Translations under genes and position numbers: made by a program
The notes under the pieces: model-generated
Told to the model about the DNA's origin: nothing
The model's input: only the letters and a program-made list of their open reading frames with translations
Databases searched by the model: none
Assembly (NCBI GenBank): GCA_037903475.1
Contig: JBAJFG010000384.1
Coordinates: 1,185,001-1,249,000 of the forward strand
Direction: 5' to 3'
Source of the DNA: Ancylostoma caninum
Lineage: Eukaryota > Nematoda > Chromadorea > Rhabditida > Ancylostomatidae
DNA: 64,000 nt
Part shown: piece by piece, positions 1-11,455 of the stretch
Position numbering within the stretch: position 1 is the first letter of the stretch
Layout: each line of letters starts with the position of its first letter

Positions 1-13
1 TGGTCACGTAGGA

Positions 14-934
14 GTGACAAAGGACGGCTACAGATGCCACGGCGGCTTCGGATACGAGGTGCGTAACGAGGATGGCGAGCGCATTCTCGATTACGCCTAT
101 TCTCATAACCTTGTTATAACGAACACGAAGCGACCACCCAACCTCGCCTTCTTCTACAGCGGCAGCAACAAGAGACAGATCGAATACGTGCTCGTGAGGT
201 ATCAAGACCAGAAGCTCGTCACGGATGCAAAAGTCGTACAGTATGTGACGGGCACGTCGCAACACCGGCTGCTAATCTGCACAATGAAAAGAATCGTCGC
301 CAAACAAGAATCGCGTCGAACGATGTGGGAGGCTCAAATCAAGTTGTGGAGATTAAGAGAGAAAGAAATAGCAGTCATCTCTCACATTCAGTTGCCGCCC
401 ATCACGAACGTCGACGAAGCATGGCGAAAGGTAACCGATGCTGTCCTCACAACTGCTCGCTCCGAACTCGGCACGACCAAAGCTGGTCGACGGAAGATTG
501 ACAGGAAGACTTGGCTTTGGACGGAGGAAGCGAGGGCGAAAGTTCGCGAAAAGAAGCGGCTATACCACTCCTTCCTTGACAATAAAACGACAGACAACTG
601 GAAGAGTTACCGCGACGCTAAGAGGGCTGCTAAGAAGGCTGTAGCCGCAACGAAGGCGGCTCATTACGATGGAGTCTGTAAGAAGTTAGACTCGAGGGAC
701 GGTGAGAGCTTCATCTAGCGAATCGCGAAATCGCGTCAGCGCCAAGCAGACGACGTCGAGAAGTTTCACGGCGTCAACGACGACCAAGGTCACCTCCTGA
801 TGGATCACAAGAAGGTGATGCAACGATGGAGGGATTATTTTGAGAAGGTCTCGACGGAAGAATTTGCCCATCCATCCGTCCCAGAAGTTCCGCCCACCTT
901 CGGACCAGTGCAGCCGATCACCATCGAAGAGACC
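14..934 (+). pseudogene. RTE endonuclease domain, C-terminal half, plus linker (broken)
   Basis: The translation from 14 reads as the end of an exonuclease-endonuclease-phosphatase domain. It has the RQIEYVLVR strand and the SQHRLL motif, the equivalent of the catalytic SDH motif near the domain end. A basic linker with WRLREKE and KTWLWTEEAR follows. The frame is interrupted by TAG at 716-718 but continues in phase to about 934 (DYFEKVSTEEF, PITIEE), where the match to the family stops and a TAA follows at 953-955. In live RTE copies this leads directly into the reverse transcriptase, which here resumes at 5456. The domain start lies outside the window. Confidence 0.85.
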
Positions 935-1588
935 ATTTACCACGAAATTCTTTAATCTAGTCATTTATTCATTTTATTTATTTATTATGCACTTGATGTG
1001 CGCTAAAGCAGTTTAAGGAATTGGAAAAACAACGAGCTGTGAAAGGAAGACCCAGTAATGGGTTAACAACAAAAAACAAATCAGAAAGAAGAGAGAAAAA
1101 AGAGAACAAGATGAGATAAAGGGGAAAAAAGTAGAGTTTTCCAGCAAAGGCCATCCCTGGGATGCTAAAAGATCGGGTGGATTGGAGCCTGCACTGAGCC
1201 TGCGACTCTCTGGTAAGATACACCTGCCTGTCCTCCTTCCCGGTAAAGGAAGAAAAGCAGAGACCTCACCAACAGAGACCCCCCTATTTCTTAAATAATT
1301 TGGAAATTCTGATGAGAGTAGCGGGCAAGCGGAGGTTATAGCCGAAATTACCAAAGTTCCCAGAGGGTCTGTGCTGAAGATAATAAACGAGATGACAGCA
1401 AAAGGACCTTATCGGAGGAAGCATTGCTGAGCATTAAAATTGTACAAGGCAGAGGAAAAAAAAAGAATAGAAATACTAATAGAAATACTGGAGGAGTCAG
1501 AAAAAAGTGGACGGCAACAGGTTAACAGCATTGCTGAAGCAGTGAACCGGATTCCTCCCAAAAAGCACCAGGAGCACAAGCTATCACG

Positions 1589-4500
1589 TCATCCATGCTG
1601 AATACCGAGATCTTCTAAATTTAACAATGTTAAAATGTTGCACGATTTCATCCTACGCTTGAAACACTCACCATTTGGAGCAGAAGTAAGAGAAGGTGGC
1701 AGGGATCGAAGCATTTTTGCTGATCTGGATTTCTTACATTTGCATTCGGAGCAACTATGACCGTGGACATTGAAGGCACCAATACGTCCATAGCAGGTTT
1801 TCCAAATCCAGCACAAGCTAGGTCTAAGGCGTGTTTCCATTCTACTGATGCGAAAGGAAAGAACTAGATCCGCAAAAACTCTCCGGTAATATAATGTTTG
1901 CAGGTCAAGGTACTGCAACCTAACTCTATAACTTGGCAAGGCTTGGGGATAGTTCTTGTTAGGGAAAACCTTGTAAAATAAAATACGTGTGAACGTTTTC
2001 TGAACTTTTTCCAACTCAACAATATCTTTCTTAAGAGCTGGATTCCACACTTGTACTGCATATTCTAATAAGGGTAAGACATAGCTTCTATACAAAAGTT
2101 ATTCATGCTTGCGGCGCGTCAAAGTTTACGCGCCTAGACAAAACTCCACGAAGTTTTCGCGCCGACCCAAAGCGGCGAAAATGGAAACGCGGTTTGTTCG
2201 CGCGGCAGTCGCAACGGCGAAACTAGGAACAGTGCTGACCTACCAGGATTTGTCTTCTACCTCCTTCCTCTGCACTGTGTATCGGCGCGTAACCTTTGAC
2301 GCGCCGCAAGCATGAATAACTTTACAGTCTCAAATAAATTTCCTTGCTCGCAAACCTGACATTGCGAAACAATAGAAACATTTTTGGAGAGCTGCACTGG
2401 TAATTTTTTCAATATGGGAACGAGGTTTCAAAGTTTCATGCTGAAGAATTCCAAGATCTCGTATACAATCTTTTTTGGCCAGCGAAACTCCACAATGTGC
2501 GTATTCATTAGTGGTGTCATCATGACATCCTTTTTTTCGAATGCAAATGTAAGAGCTCTTCTCAAGATTAACATCGATATCATTTGCTGATGTCCATTGA
2601 AGGAGGCGTGCAAGAGATGTATTCAAATCCCGAACCACAACTTCCCTATCGGTTTCCGTGTAAGAGCCATATATTTTTATATCATCGGCGTATGCGACCG
2701 CCTTTACTTTGCTACTAACAGTGAGGATGGAAGGTAGCTCGGATGTGTAAATAATAAATAAAAGTGGGGATAGGACCCCACCTTGGGGGACACCGCTACC
2801 GGCCGGAAAGACAGAGGAATTAGAATCATTGAGGCGAACCGAAAAAGTACGATTGAGCAAATAAGATTCGATCCATCTGAGCATTGCTATGTAAATACCA
2901 AGACTTGAACAATTTCTCTATAAGAATCCTGGGATTTAGTCTCTCAAAGGCTTTGGATAAATCAAAAAACAATACATCTGTCTGTTTACGATGTGCAAGA
3001 GCTTTTTTCCACTCATGCTCATAAGAAATAAGTTGCATGGTAGTCGAGGCGCCATGTAAAAAACCAAACTGCTGTTCCGGAATGAGGTTGTACCGATTAC
3101 AGAAGTGCAAAAGTTTCCCCCTCAAGAATTTTTCGGCAACCAATTGATACATATCGGGCGAAAGTCGTTTAATCTTGAAGCATTTGGTTTTTTCGGTATA
3201 GGAATAACGATTCCATGTTTCCAAATAGTCGGTAATTTACCAACGCTAAAGTATAAGTTGATGATTATGGAGACAGGCTCCGCAAGTTCACTGGCACATC
3301 GTTTGTAGATAATCTGCGGGATTCCATCACTTGTGCGAAAAGTTGATGATTTCAATTTCTTCAGGATTTGGGAAGTTTCCTACGGATAAATTACTGGAGT
3401 CGAGGTTGACCGATCAGGTCCAAATGAGTTTCTGGAAGATTGATCTTTCCCTAGGTTTCTGTAAACGCTAGCAAAGTGCCTAGCCAATGCCTCAGCCTTA
3501 GCATCATTTCCTCTGTATTTCTGGCCCATTTCATCACACAATGTACAGGATGTGGCGTTTTGCTTACTGAATTGGCGTACGTAATGGAATAACAATCGCG
3601 CGTTCTTAGATGCAGCAATCTTCTTCACTCTACTGGCATGGTATCTTTTAAGATGTCGATCGAGCTCAGTACACACTCTTTGGTACTCCTCATTTTCATT
3701 AGGTTGATTGAGAGTAGAGAAAAGTCGATATCGTTGCCTTATAAGGTTATGAATGTGGTGAGGGTAACGTATCCATTCACTCTTTTTTCTTTCAACGGGA
3801 CGAAACGAGCAAAAAGGGAGTGAAGAGTTGTGGCAAATCGATGGAAAACGTCATCAATAGAATCAGCGTGATCAAATAGTGACCACCAATCGATTTCACT
3901 GAGTTCCTTGGATATAGAGTCAAAATCGACATGCAAAAAATCAAGGTAGATCTCAGTTTGCACGTTATCAGCAGCTGAACGCAAGGAAAAACCCACTATA
4001 TTATGATCAGAGTTACCTAGTGGAGGCAGCGATGTGATATCAAATACTTTTTGCTCAAAACTCAAGACTAGGTCGAGTGTATGATTCCCTCCGGTTGGAA
4101 AGTTCACATGTTGTGATAATGACAGGTTTTCAAAAAGATCGATATAACTTGATGCCCGTGGACACGATGTGGACCTGTCCTTCCAATCAATAATCAGATT
4201 TAGATCACCAAGTAGGATAAGACTTTTTGCGCAGCCACAAACATCGCATAATAGGTCAAGAAGTTTTTCATCATCCGACTTAGAAGAAGACGGTGGTCTA
4301 TTGATCAAAATAATGCGAGTTACTGAAAGAGAAAAAGAGTCGTGTAAGTCAACACAAAGAACGTCACTGATACCACAGGAAGATATGTTTAACTGATCAC
4401 AAAATATGCCATCTCTCACAAACATGCAGACGCCTCCGCCACGTTTAGAGGTACGGTCTACACGGTAAACAATAAAAGGCAGGTTGCAACACAGTTCAGA

Positions 4501-4656
4501 ATCCAGTATTTTAGGACTCAACCAAGTTTCGGTCAGAAAAACAATATCGGGTTTATAGGACGCTAGAAAACAATGAAAAATATCAATGTTATTCGCTAAG
4601 CTACGAGAGTTAATCAAGAAACACTTGAGCGGCTCTTTACCGTGCTTGGATTTCAC
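1589..4656 (-). pseudogene. CR1-like LINE ORF2 (endonuclease + reverse transcriptase), frameshifted and MITE-interrupted
   Basis: The first open segment (4656-3739) is an APE-type endonuclease: INSRSLANN, VFLTETWLS, KRGGGVCMFV, LLGDLNLI and NSDHNIVGF carry its conserved blocks. Later segments hold the reverse transcriptase: FRPICINW, then LFFDLSKAFERLNP, GVPQGGVLSPLLFIIY and AVAYADDIKIYG, the catalytic YADD. The C-terminal segment has VLPLLEYAVQVWNP (2095-1589). Several frameshifts and stops separate the pieces, and a MITE interrupts the frame between the RT and the C-terminal segment. The first codon is GTG, so it probably began as ATG, or is read by reinitiation after ORF1. Confidence 0.85.
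2098..2320. mobile_element. MITE with about 37-bp terminal inverted repeats, inside the CR1-like LINE
   Basis: The left end (GTTATTCATGCTTGCGGCGC and on to ACGCGCC) is repeated in inverse orientation at the right end, with a single mismatch over about 37 bp. The element is about 223 bp and GC-rich, with many GCGC blocks and no coding capacity. The palindrome extends a few bases outwards (AAAG/CTTT), so the target duplication cannot be separated from the repeat. It splits the LINE ORF2 between the RT and C-terminal segments. A similar terminus (ACTAGCATGAATAAC preceded by GCGCG blocks) occurs at about 33,828-33,852. Confidence 0.85.
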
Positions 4657-5354
4657 TTTCCCTGGTTCAGCTGCTCGCGCAATTTTGGGATCTCCGAGAC
4701 GCGCACTATTTGTCCTCTATATACAACGAACTTTCTGTGCCCAAGCGCCTGATTTTTGCTGCGAGCCTCCTGCCGCAAGTTGTAGGCATGCTTCCGCTCC
4801 TCCGCAGTAAGGCTGGGACGAATGAAAACATGCTTAAACTCGGGCAGTTCTCGTAGCCGTCGAGCCTTCCCCAATACCATGAAGTAGTGCGAACGAAAAG
4901 GCAGCACAACTTTGGTCAAGCGAGGCTTGACCTCCGCCGGCCGACCTATGCGGGACACGGAACAAGGGCGGGTCTCAACGCCTAAGACATCCAGGATTTC
5001 CATAACTTTATTCTCCACGTCCATCTGCCTGGATGCAGGACTGGTACTGGGAGGGAGCTCTGGAATGCCCTGGATGACCAGGCTACGTTCGTGAACGTAC
5101 TGCTCTGGAGATTTGTACACAGATTTTATCAACGACTGTACTGCACGGAAAGCGTCGGTCACGTGTGGGGGGATGTTTGTCTCACTATCAAAGAAGGCAG
5201 AGAGAGTATCCATATAAGTTGGAAGACTCAAACTTACCTGAGATGAAGCAAACTCCTCATTTGATTGGTCAACAGTAGACTTCTTAGCTACGGAGTGGAT
5301 TGGTGAGCCAATCGAGTCCTTCCCCTTGTTGGTTCGGGTTGTGGTGGTAGACAT
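4653..5354 (-). pseudogene. CR1-like LINE ORF1 protein (intact frame)
   Basis: An uninterrupted frame of 233 codons, started at the Met of MSTTTTRTNK. The same frame also extends upstream into the tandem-repeat leader, but that start has less support. The C-terminal half (about residues 110-225) has the pattern of the RNA-binding ORF1 proteins of LINEs: VIQGIPELP, then PRLTKVVLPFRSHYF, RLRELPEFKHVFIRPSLT, and a basic end with HRKFVVYRGQ. Such proteins bind the element RNA as a chaperone. The stop codon overlaps the first codon of ORF2 in the four bases GTGA at 4656-4653. Unlike ORF2, this frame is undamaged. Confidence 0.7.
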
Positions 5355-5378
5355 GGCCAGGAGCAAACCACTCAGCAC

Positions 5379-5450
5379 GAGTACGCGAGATCGAATGAGC
5401 ACGCGAGATCGAATGAGTACGCGAGATCGAATGAGTACGCGAGATCGAAT
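5379..5450. repeat. Four 18-bp tandem units at the 5' end of the CR1-like LINE
   Basis: The unit GAGTACGCGAGATCGAAT occurs four times in a row with one T-to-C difference in unit 2. On the element strand the block lies upstream of ORF1, the usual place for promoter-bearing 5' UTR repeats in LINEs. It lies next to the right-hand target duplication, which suggests that the element is close to full length. Confidence 0.85.
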
Positions 5451-5455
5451 GAGTA

Positions 5456-6790
5456 GTCATAGCGGAGAAGAAGGTGCCCGTGGACTGGCAGCGAAGCACT
5501 ACCATCCCAATCTGGAAGAGCAAGTGTAGCCCCGCTGACTGCGCGAACTATCGACCAATCCGTCTGTTGTCGCATACCATGAAGATCTTCGAACGCATCA
5601 TTGATCGCCGGATTCGCGAAATCGTCCAACTATCTCCCAACCAATGCGGCTTTGTATCCGGATGCGGCACTGCCGATGCCATCCACGCCGCCCTTCTCTT
5701 GATCGAGAACCATCGTGAAAAGAAAAGGCCATTGCACCTAGCTTTCCTAGATCTGGAGAAGGCCTTTGACCGCGTCCCACACGAAGTCATTTGATACGCT
5801 CTGCGGCTTCACGGCATTCCCGAAGAGCTGATCGAATGGGTGCGGATTCTTTACGCCGACCACAGGAGTAAAGTGCAGGCGGCCGCGGGCACGTCGACGG
5901 AGTTCCCCGTAGCCGTGGGCGTACACCAAGGCTCAGCCCTTTCCCCGCTTCTTTTCATCGTCGTCATGGATGCCATCACAAAGGACCTTCACAGACCGGC
6001 GCCGTGGATGCTGCTGTACGCGGATGACGCAATGCTTGCATCCGAAGACAAGAGTGAACTTGAACGGTAGACGCAAGCGTGGAGTGACCAGCTGGCACGG
6101 TTCGGCCTCCGCCTCAACGTTGAGAAGACCGAGTATTTGACCACCGACGAACACGAGTCCGGCACTATCAAAGTTAATGGCACGAATCTTTCGCGAGCGG
6201 CTACGTTCAAATACCTCGGCTCAGTGGCTTCATCAGACGGCAGCCTCGTCCATGAGATCACCGCACGCGTCGCCGCTGCGTGGTTGAAGTGGCGCTCGCT
6301 GACTGGTGTGCTGTGCGACAAGGACATGCCAGACCGGCTCAAGTCTAAGATCTGCCGTACCGTGGTACGTCCTGTCGCGCTGTATGGTGCCGAGTGCTGG
6401 CCCGCCACTAAGGAAATGGAACGCCGAATCAGTGTCACTGAGATAAGGATGCTGTGGTGGATGGGTGGCATTACGCAGCTAGATCGCATATGCAACCAGG
6501 ACACACTACAGCGATTTGGGGTAGCTGCGATAGTCTACAGGCTCCGTGAGGCACGTCTGCGATGGTTTGGTCACGTTCTCCGTGCCGATGGCGACAAAGT
6601 CTGTAGGATTGGCTTCGACGTAGAGGTACCAGGAAAGCGGCCTAAAGGACGACCAAAGTAACGATGGCTTGACACCCTAAACGCTGACCTCAAGACGGCT
6701 GGGATCCGTCCCGACCAAGCGCACGACAGAGCACTCTGGCGTCAAAGGATCAACAAAGCGGAGCCCGCTGCGAAACGAGAAAAACGCTAA
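5456..6790 (+). pseudogene. RTE reverse transcriptase and C-terminal domain (in-frame stops)
   Basis: One frame runs from VIAEKKVPVDWQ to the terminal TAA at 6788-6790. Recognisable blocks are DCANYRPIRLLSHTMKIFE, LAFLDLEKAFDRVPHEVI, GVHQGSALSPLLFIVVMD, MLLYADDAMLAS with the catalytic YADD, FKYLGSVASSDG, VRPVALYGAECWP, and LRWFGHVLRAD near the C-terminus. The frame is broken only by stop codons, at 5792-5794, 6068-6070 and 6659-6661. I saw no frameshift, and some of the changes fit single C-to-T or G-to-A events in TGG and CAA codons. The domain copies element RNA by target-primed reverse transcription; this copy cannot. Confidence 0.9.
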
Positions 6791-6929
6791 GAAGAAGAAG
6801 AAGATCTACAATATTAATAACCACTTTTAGGAGAATACTCGAAGAACACCGCCCATAAGACGACGAATACGTGAGCCACCGAGACGTCTACCGAGACCAA
6901 CATCTAGTGGCCTAGGTATTGCAGCGAGT

Positions 6930-7426
6930 ATGGCTGAACCGGAGGAGAACTACTTGGGACCTTTCAATGTTAAATGTGACCACTGTAGTGCGCCCTTCTT
7001 CAATCACGAGGCAAACAAAGTCAACGGACGCTTCAACATCTGCTGCAATTTCGGCAACATCACACTGGACTACTTCTCCGACTTTCCTGGAATCTTGCGC
7101 TCCTTGCTCGTTGAGTTTGATGATTCCAGCAGGAACTTTCGTCAACATATTAGGTCGCACAATAGCGCAATAGCGATGGCCTCCACGTGTGAGCAAGTGG
7201 ACACTTCAAGAGGAAGAGGCTGTACTGTTCCAGAATTCACAGGCATATCTACCACTATGCCGGACCTTTGATCCTAGACAAAGGATACGCCCACGTTTTC
7301 GTCAGATATACAAACTGGACACGACGGATGTAGCCGCTGAGAGGATCGGAGACAACGCAAACGTCTACTGCGGCGCATCTGTGATACAGCGTTTGACAGC
7401 GCTGGGCTTCGACGTAGAGGTACCAG
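6930..7426 (+). pseudogene. Helitron N-terminal region fragment (frameshifted)
   Basis: The first frame (6930 to about 7225) has paired cysteines in KCDHCSAPFF, then NICCNFGNITLD, then FRQHIRSHNSAIAMAS and CEQVDTSRGRGC. This is the order I know from the region upstream of the Rep domain in animal Helitron proteins. The reading moves to another frame near 7225 and continues with FRQIYKLDTTDVAAERIGD and NVYCGASVIQRL, again Helitron-like. No Rep or helicase block is present, so this is a scrap about 500 bp long. Its right end runs into a 22-bp stretch identical to part of the nearby RTE element. Confidence 0.7.
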
Positions 7427-7429
7427 CAC

Positions 7430-10400
7430 AAGTAAATAAACCAGCACTTTTCTTGTGAAGTAACAGGTAAAAAATTTATCATGCTAAGTAGTGCAAAAAG
7501 GAAAGTTAAAGACCAAGAAGTAGCTTTACAATATATCACACATCAACTTTCTTTTCTCACCTTTGAGCTCACCAATGCGTTTTGATCTTTTTAACATCTA
7601 GCCAGTCCTTTAACGAGGATAGCTGGCTACACAGGGCTGCGCATGAAACGTAATCAAAAAAATCAGCACTGGTCAGCGTATCTGGTTATTCTATAGAGTA
7701 TGCTATGTTAGAACACGCAGAACGTCAATGTTGATTCGCTATCATGTTTTCGCCGAGTTATGTCTTCATGAACTCCAGCACATCATGTTGGTTCTGTAGT
7801 GTACCCATGTTCCGGAGCTGCAACATGTTCCGAAAATGAAATGCTCGATTGTACGTACGTGGGTGACTAGTACGGATATATCTGGCTATCTCTCCTCGTA
7901 CGTTTTATATGCTGCCATTGTAAGGATATTATTCCTTTAATCTACAGTCCGTGCAAACTCAATCGACCAGGTGTTTGGAGTTTGTTTGCACCTAGTCTGG
8001 TGACCACCATTTGGTGGATAGCGCAGCCAAATTGCCTTTTTCTTTTCACGTTATTTCTTAATATCTATCATTACTTAATTATAGGTAATGTCAATGATAG
8101 TTGGACCCACCATTGTCGTGCTTTAAATAAATAGCTAAATAAAAATAAACAAATGGCTCAACCACCAGTGCTCCTCGGAGCAAATCGCATCTATATAAGT
8201 ATGGCCAGTGTTTGCTCTGCTTTCTAATCGGACGACGAAAATCAGCGCACCTCCACAGGAAAATTGGCGCCTTCTTAGGTTACATAACAGGGTATATAAT
8301 GTCAGTGTCATAATTGGCAGCGGTGCTAAGCAAACTTCGTGCGTCAGGCATGGGTGGGTGATTTTTTCAAAGCGTTTTCTTTCCAGTTGCGGTTTGGCTA
8401 CTTGCTCACTTCTGGTAATTTGTAAAAACTACTGATCTACTATAATAAAGCGCAGTATACAATATGGCACACAGGCCCATTATTTGTTCAGTTAAGGATA
8501 CACGTGAGTCCACCCCAGTTTGTTGAATTTCTCTAGTTTTGAAACCGCCGCAGTTGCCATCATGGAGATAAGTCCAGAGGCGAATGGCTGAGCGGAAACT
8601 GTTAGTGCAGCGTCTTTGAAGCAATTCAATGAGGTTTTTGGTAGTTCGCTGAGTAGTACTATTTTAACCACAGCTACAACAATGAATTTCTTGTCTGAAA
8701 CATACATAGTTTTTTCTTCTACGGGGCTGGATGGAAAAAGTTGAACGAAACGTTTCAACGTACATATTCAAAGAATTGAAGACAACGTAATCAGATCGTT
8801 CTTACCTCTGCACTTTCACATGGAATTGCTCATGGGCATCTATTCGCCTCTGGCACATTCGTCAGCCTTTTAAGGCTGAATTTCGGTTTGCCCATCACAG
8901 CCAGATTTCGCCCCTGAAAATCATTTTGCCAACATTTGCGGCTCGAAACCTGAAACTGAGAGAGTTCTAGTAAAGTTAACTAAGTCTAGTCAGTAATCTA
9001 GTCTAGGTTAGTTTCTGTGGATATGTTTTGGAAGAACATGTTTCTAAGTCATAGAGGCAAAATCTGGCCATGATGGACCTCCAACCTCTGCAGTCAGCAT
9101 CTCGCATTTGGATGTGTTGCGGGTATGGTTCGTACAACTTCATGATGTGAGGAGTGAACCTATAAGGGAGTTTTATGTATGCACACACTGTGGAGTAAAA
9201 AAACGTTGCTACTCAGCAGTTTCCTTGGAATCCTACCTTGATTTGGGATCGATTGTTTATCAAAATTCGCAGCACTCGGTACATGCATAATATGCCGTTT
9301 ATGAGGGTGACATTCCAAAAAATCGGCTCACTGTGAAATATTGATCCACTACTGCACCTGTACCGTAACTCACAAGGAAAAGACACTTGGTCGAAGTGGC
9401 CATTCGTGATAGATGTGTTGTATCAGCTTGTTGCGAAAATAATTGCTGTTTCGGGGTGTGCTTAAAGTTATTTCTTCTCTCCAATCTGAGCAACTTCAGC
9501 TCAGCTTATGCAGCATTCTTGAAGAGTTTTTCCTTCTCTTTCAAATGCTGCTTGAACATTCTGGCTAGCTCCTTCCTGAGGATTTTTATGAAGACGCCAA
9601 CAAATGATGAACCGAAGCGATTTTCGGGCGACTATGGTCGATGACTTCAAACTCGATCACTCTTCGTTAGAGGTATGCGGTAATTTTGCGTTTGTTTTTG
9701 CTTAGAATCGCCTTCCAAAAGGACAATGAGCTAGGGGTTCGCGAAGTTCTCTTCTACGACTTTAAACTCCAATGTAACCATCCGGATGATGAGGGCAGGG
9801 GTGGAAGCTGACTACACTACAGTTTCAATACATCTGACTTCAATCAACAGGGTAAGAAAAGTGCGGGCGTGAACAACACACGATCTGACTGACTACCAGC
9901 GTCTTACCTGGCGTGACATCTTTTCTAACCTAATTTTTCCGTCCTAAAACGACTGATTTCTAGAACATGTAATTGCTATGCATGAAGCTCAGATTCTGTA
10001 CGATAACAAGAAATGCGATTGGGTATGAATGGAAGCGATTTCCCCCTTCTAAATTTTCCCAAGCCAGATCTTCTCTCCAGGGAGGTTGTGCCAGGAGTTT
10101 GGTTGTGCTGTAAAGGTGTGATTGACTACACACTTCTACAGCCTAGTCAATCTTTAGCAGAAGTGTCCTAGCATTGTAATTTCGAGTTGAGATCTGCAAA
10201 TCTGCTATAGATGTTGTCGGCAGTGGTGAACAAAAGCTGGTTTTCCTCTGCTACAGGGTAGTGTTAAACCACACATTCCAAAACGCACCCGGCAAAAACT
10301 GATGCAGTGAAGCATCGAGGTTCTCACTCAATGCCCTTATTCCTCAGACCATTACCCTACTGTATTTCATTTTTCCCTGCTCCAGATAGAATCCTGGGAC

Positions 10401-10800
10401 AGCAGCAGATTGCTGTTCTAGAACATGCTGAAATCGCCTTTCAAAAGTTTGCGATTTCTTGTGATCTCAGTTTTTGTTGTAGAGGAGTGAAATCCATGCT
10501 ATATTGTCATGGAGGATCTACCAAACTGAATGGTTGCTAAAAAAGGTGGTGTTTGAACCGAGTTACAACACTATAAACTGAAGGGTCCACTTCGGGAATT
10601 AATTTCGCAACAACCTAATACATTCAGTTTTCAACGCCGACCACGAATCCGTAGCTCAATTTCCTGCATGGTTCTGTACAGTGATTTAGTGTCTTGAGAC
10701 TACTGAGTGCTCCAGGACAGAACAAGAGACTTGATTCTATGCTTCCAATGTAGCTGCTTTACCCCGATTCAAATTCGTACTTGAGGATCATGAGTGTGTC
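7430..10800. other. No supported gene
   Basis: This stretch is AT-rich with only short open frames. None has a domain pattern, a convincing codon pattern, or paired splice sites joining several pieces. I saw no strong terminal repeats. It may hold old, unrecognisable transposon sequence or distal regulatory DNA for the nuclear receptor gene downstream. Confidence 0.5.
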
Positions 10801-11052
10801 AGTTCCTGACCAGGGTCAAGCATGACGATGGGAAAAACCGACCCTCAGTACGACCCCTCTCCCTACTTCCTCATCCAACCCCCTCCTTTTCACGACCCCC
10901 CCCCCCCCTTCTGCTCCCGCATGTTTTCTCTGTACACTGAAACACTGCAAAATTGGAACTAAAACAACCTTGAGGTCGATATACATCTTTCCTTATCCGA
11001 TCGGACCAGACTGCCAGCAGAAACAATCATATCATTACGTGTCAAAACAGGG

Positions 11053-11130
11053 CTGGTTGGGAGCGCATGCGAGGAATCGGTTTCAGCGTTGGCATTTGCT
11101 CGCCCAGGGGTTCGATTCCCGGCTCCTCCA
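11053..11130 (+). repeat. tRNA-like segment in the left arm of foldback copy 1
   Basis: The segment carries a perfect Pol III B-box/T-arm sequence, GGGGTTCGATTCCC, at about 11,107-11,120. It is followed by GGCTCCTCCA, and GGTTGGGAGCGCATGCG stands where an A box would lie. The cloverleaf is not complete, so I do not call a functional tRNA gene. It reads as a tRNA-derived or SINE-derived cassette carried by the transposon arm. Confidence 0.6.
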
Positions 11131-11455
11131 AAAAATTTTTGCACAAGTTGGAACCGTTCAGGATTTAGTGTGGAGTAGAGGGGATTTAAAGGTTTGAAAA
11201 TGGAGTGAGGGAAGCGAAATCGATCTATGAGACGTGCGAGAATCCACCTGCAAGGTCCGCCAGTTTGTGGAAAAGTAGTGTGAATTAGACCTCGCACTGA
11301 AGTTCTCTGACTCGAAATCAACAGATGCTTTTCAACTTTTCCATAGAGGACGATCAGCTCTATCATTTCTCAGAGTTTCAATTTTCTAGATCTTTATATG
11401 TTCTTGGGAGCTCGATGGGAAATTTGACGAATTCCGAAATTTGACGAAATTTGAC

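Larger units (their letters stand above)
965..5453 (-). mobile_element. CR1-like LINE inserted in the RTE element
   Basis: A two-ORF non-LTR retrotransposon lies antisense to the RTE copy. On the minus strand it runs from an 18-bp tandem repeat block at its 5' end (5379-5450), through ORF1 (5354-4653) and a frameshifted ORF2 (4656-1589), to a 3' region ending in an AATA-rich tail at about 965-990. The heptamer TAGTCAT is present at 958-964 and again at 5454-5460, directly outside the tail and the 5' repeats, and is a plausible target-site duplication. Immediately after the right copy the RTE reading frame resumes. The insert is 4.49 kb including a 0.22-kb MITE. I assign it to the CR1/Jockey group from the ORF1 type and the reverse transcriptase sequence; the exact clade is not certain. 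Confidence 0.85.
1..6793 (+). mobile_element. RTE-clade LINE, 5'-truncated by the window edge and split by a nested insertion
   Basis: A non-LTR retrotransposon of the RTE clade occupies both flanks of a 4.5-kb minus-strand insertion. The left part (14-934) encodes the C-terminal half of an apurinic-like endonuclease and the linker. The right part (5456-6790) encodes the reverse transcriptase and C-terminal domain. Both sides read in the same forward frame. Roughly 40 codons between the linker and the reverse transcriptase start are missing compared with the family as I know it, so a deletion came before or with the insertion. The element ends in an AAG-rich tail at about 6790-6802, which fits the short 3' repeats of RTE elements. 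It is not active: it contains in-frame stops and a large insertion. Confidence 0.9.

Noticed and set aside
10959..11366. Minus-strand frame across 10.96-11.37 kb with GNRTPGRANANAE
   Set aside because: It is the reverse reading of the tRNA-like segment and arm of the foldback element; such phrases are a common artefact of tRNA-derived repeats.
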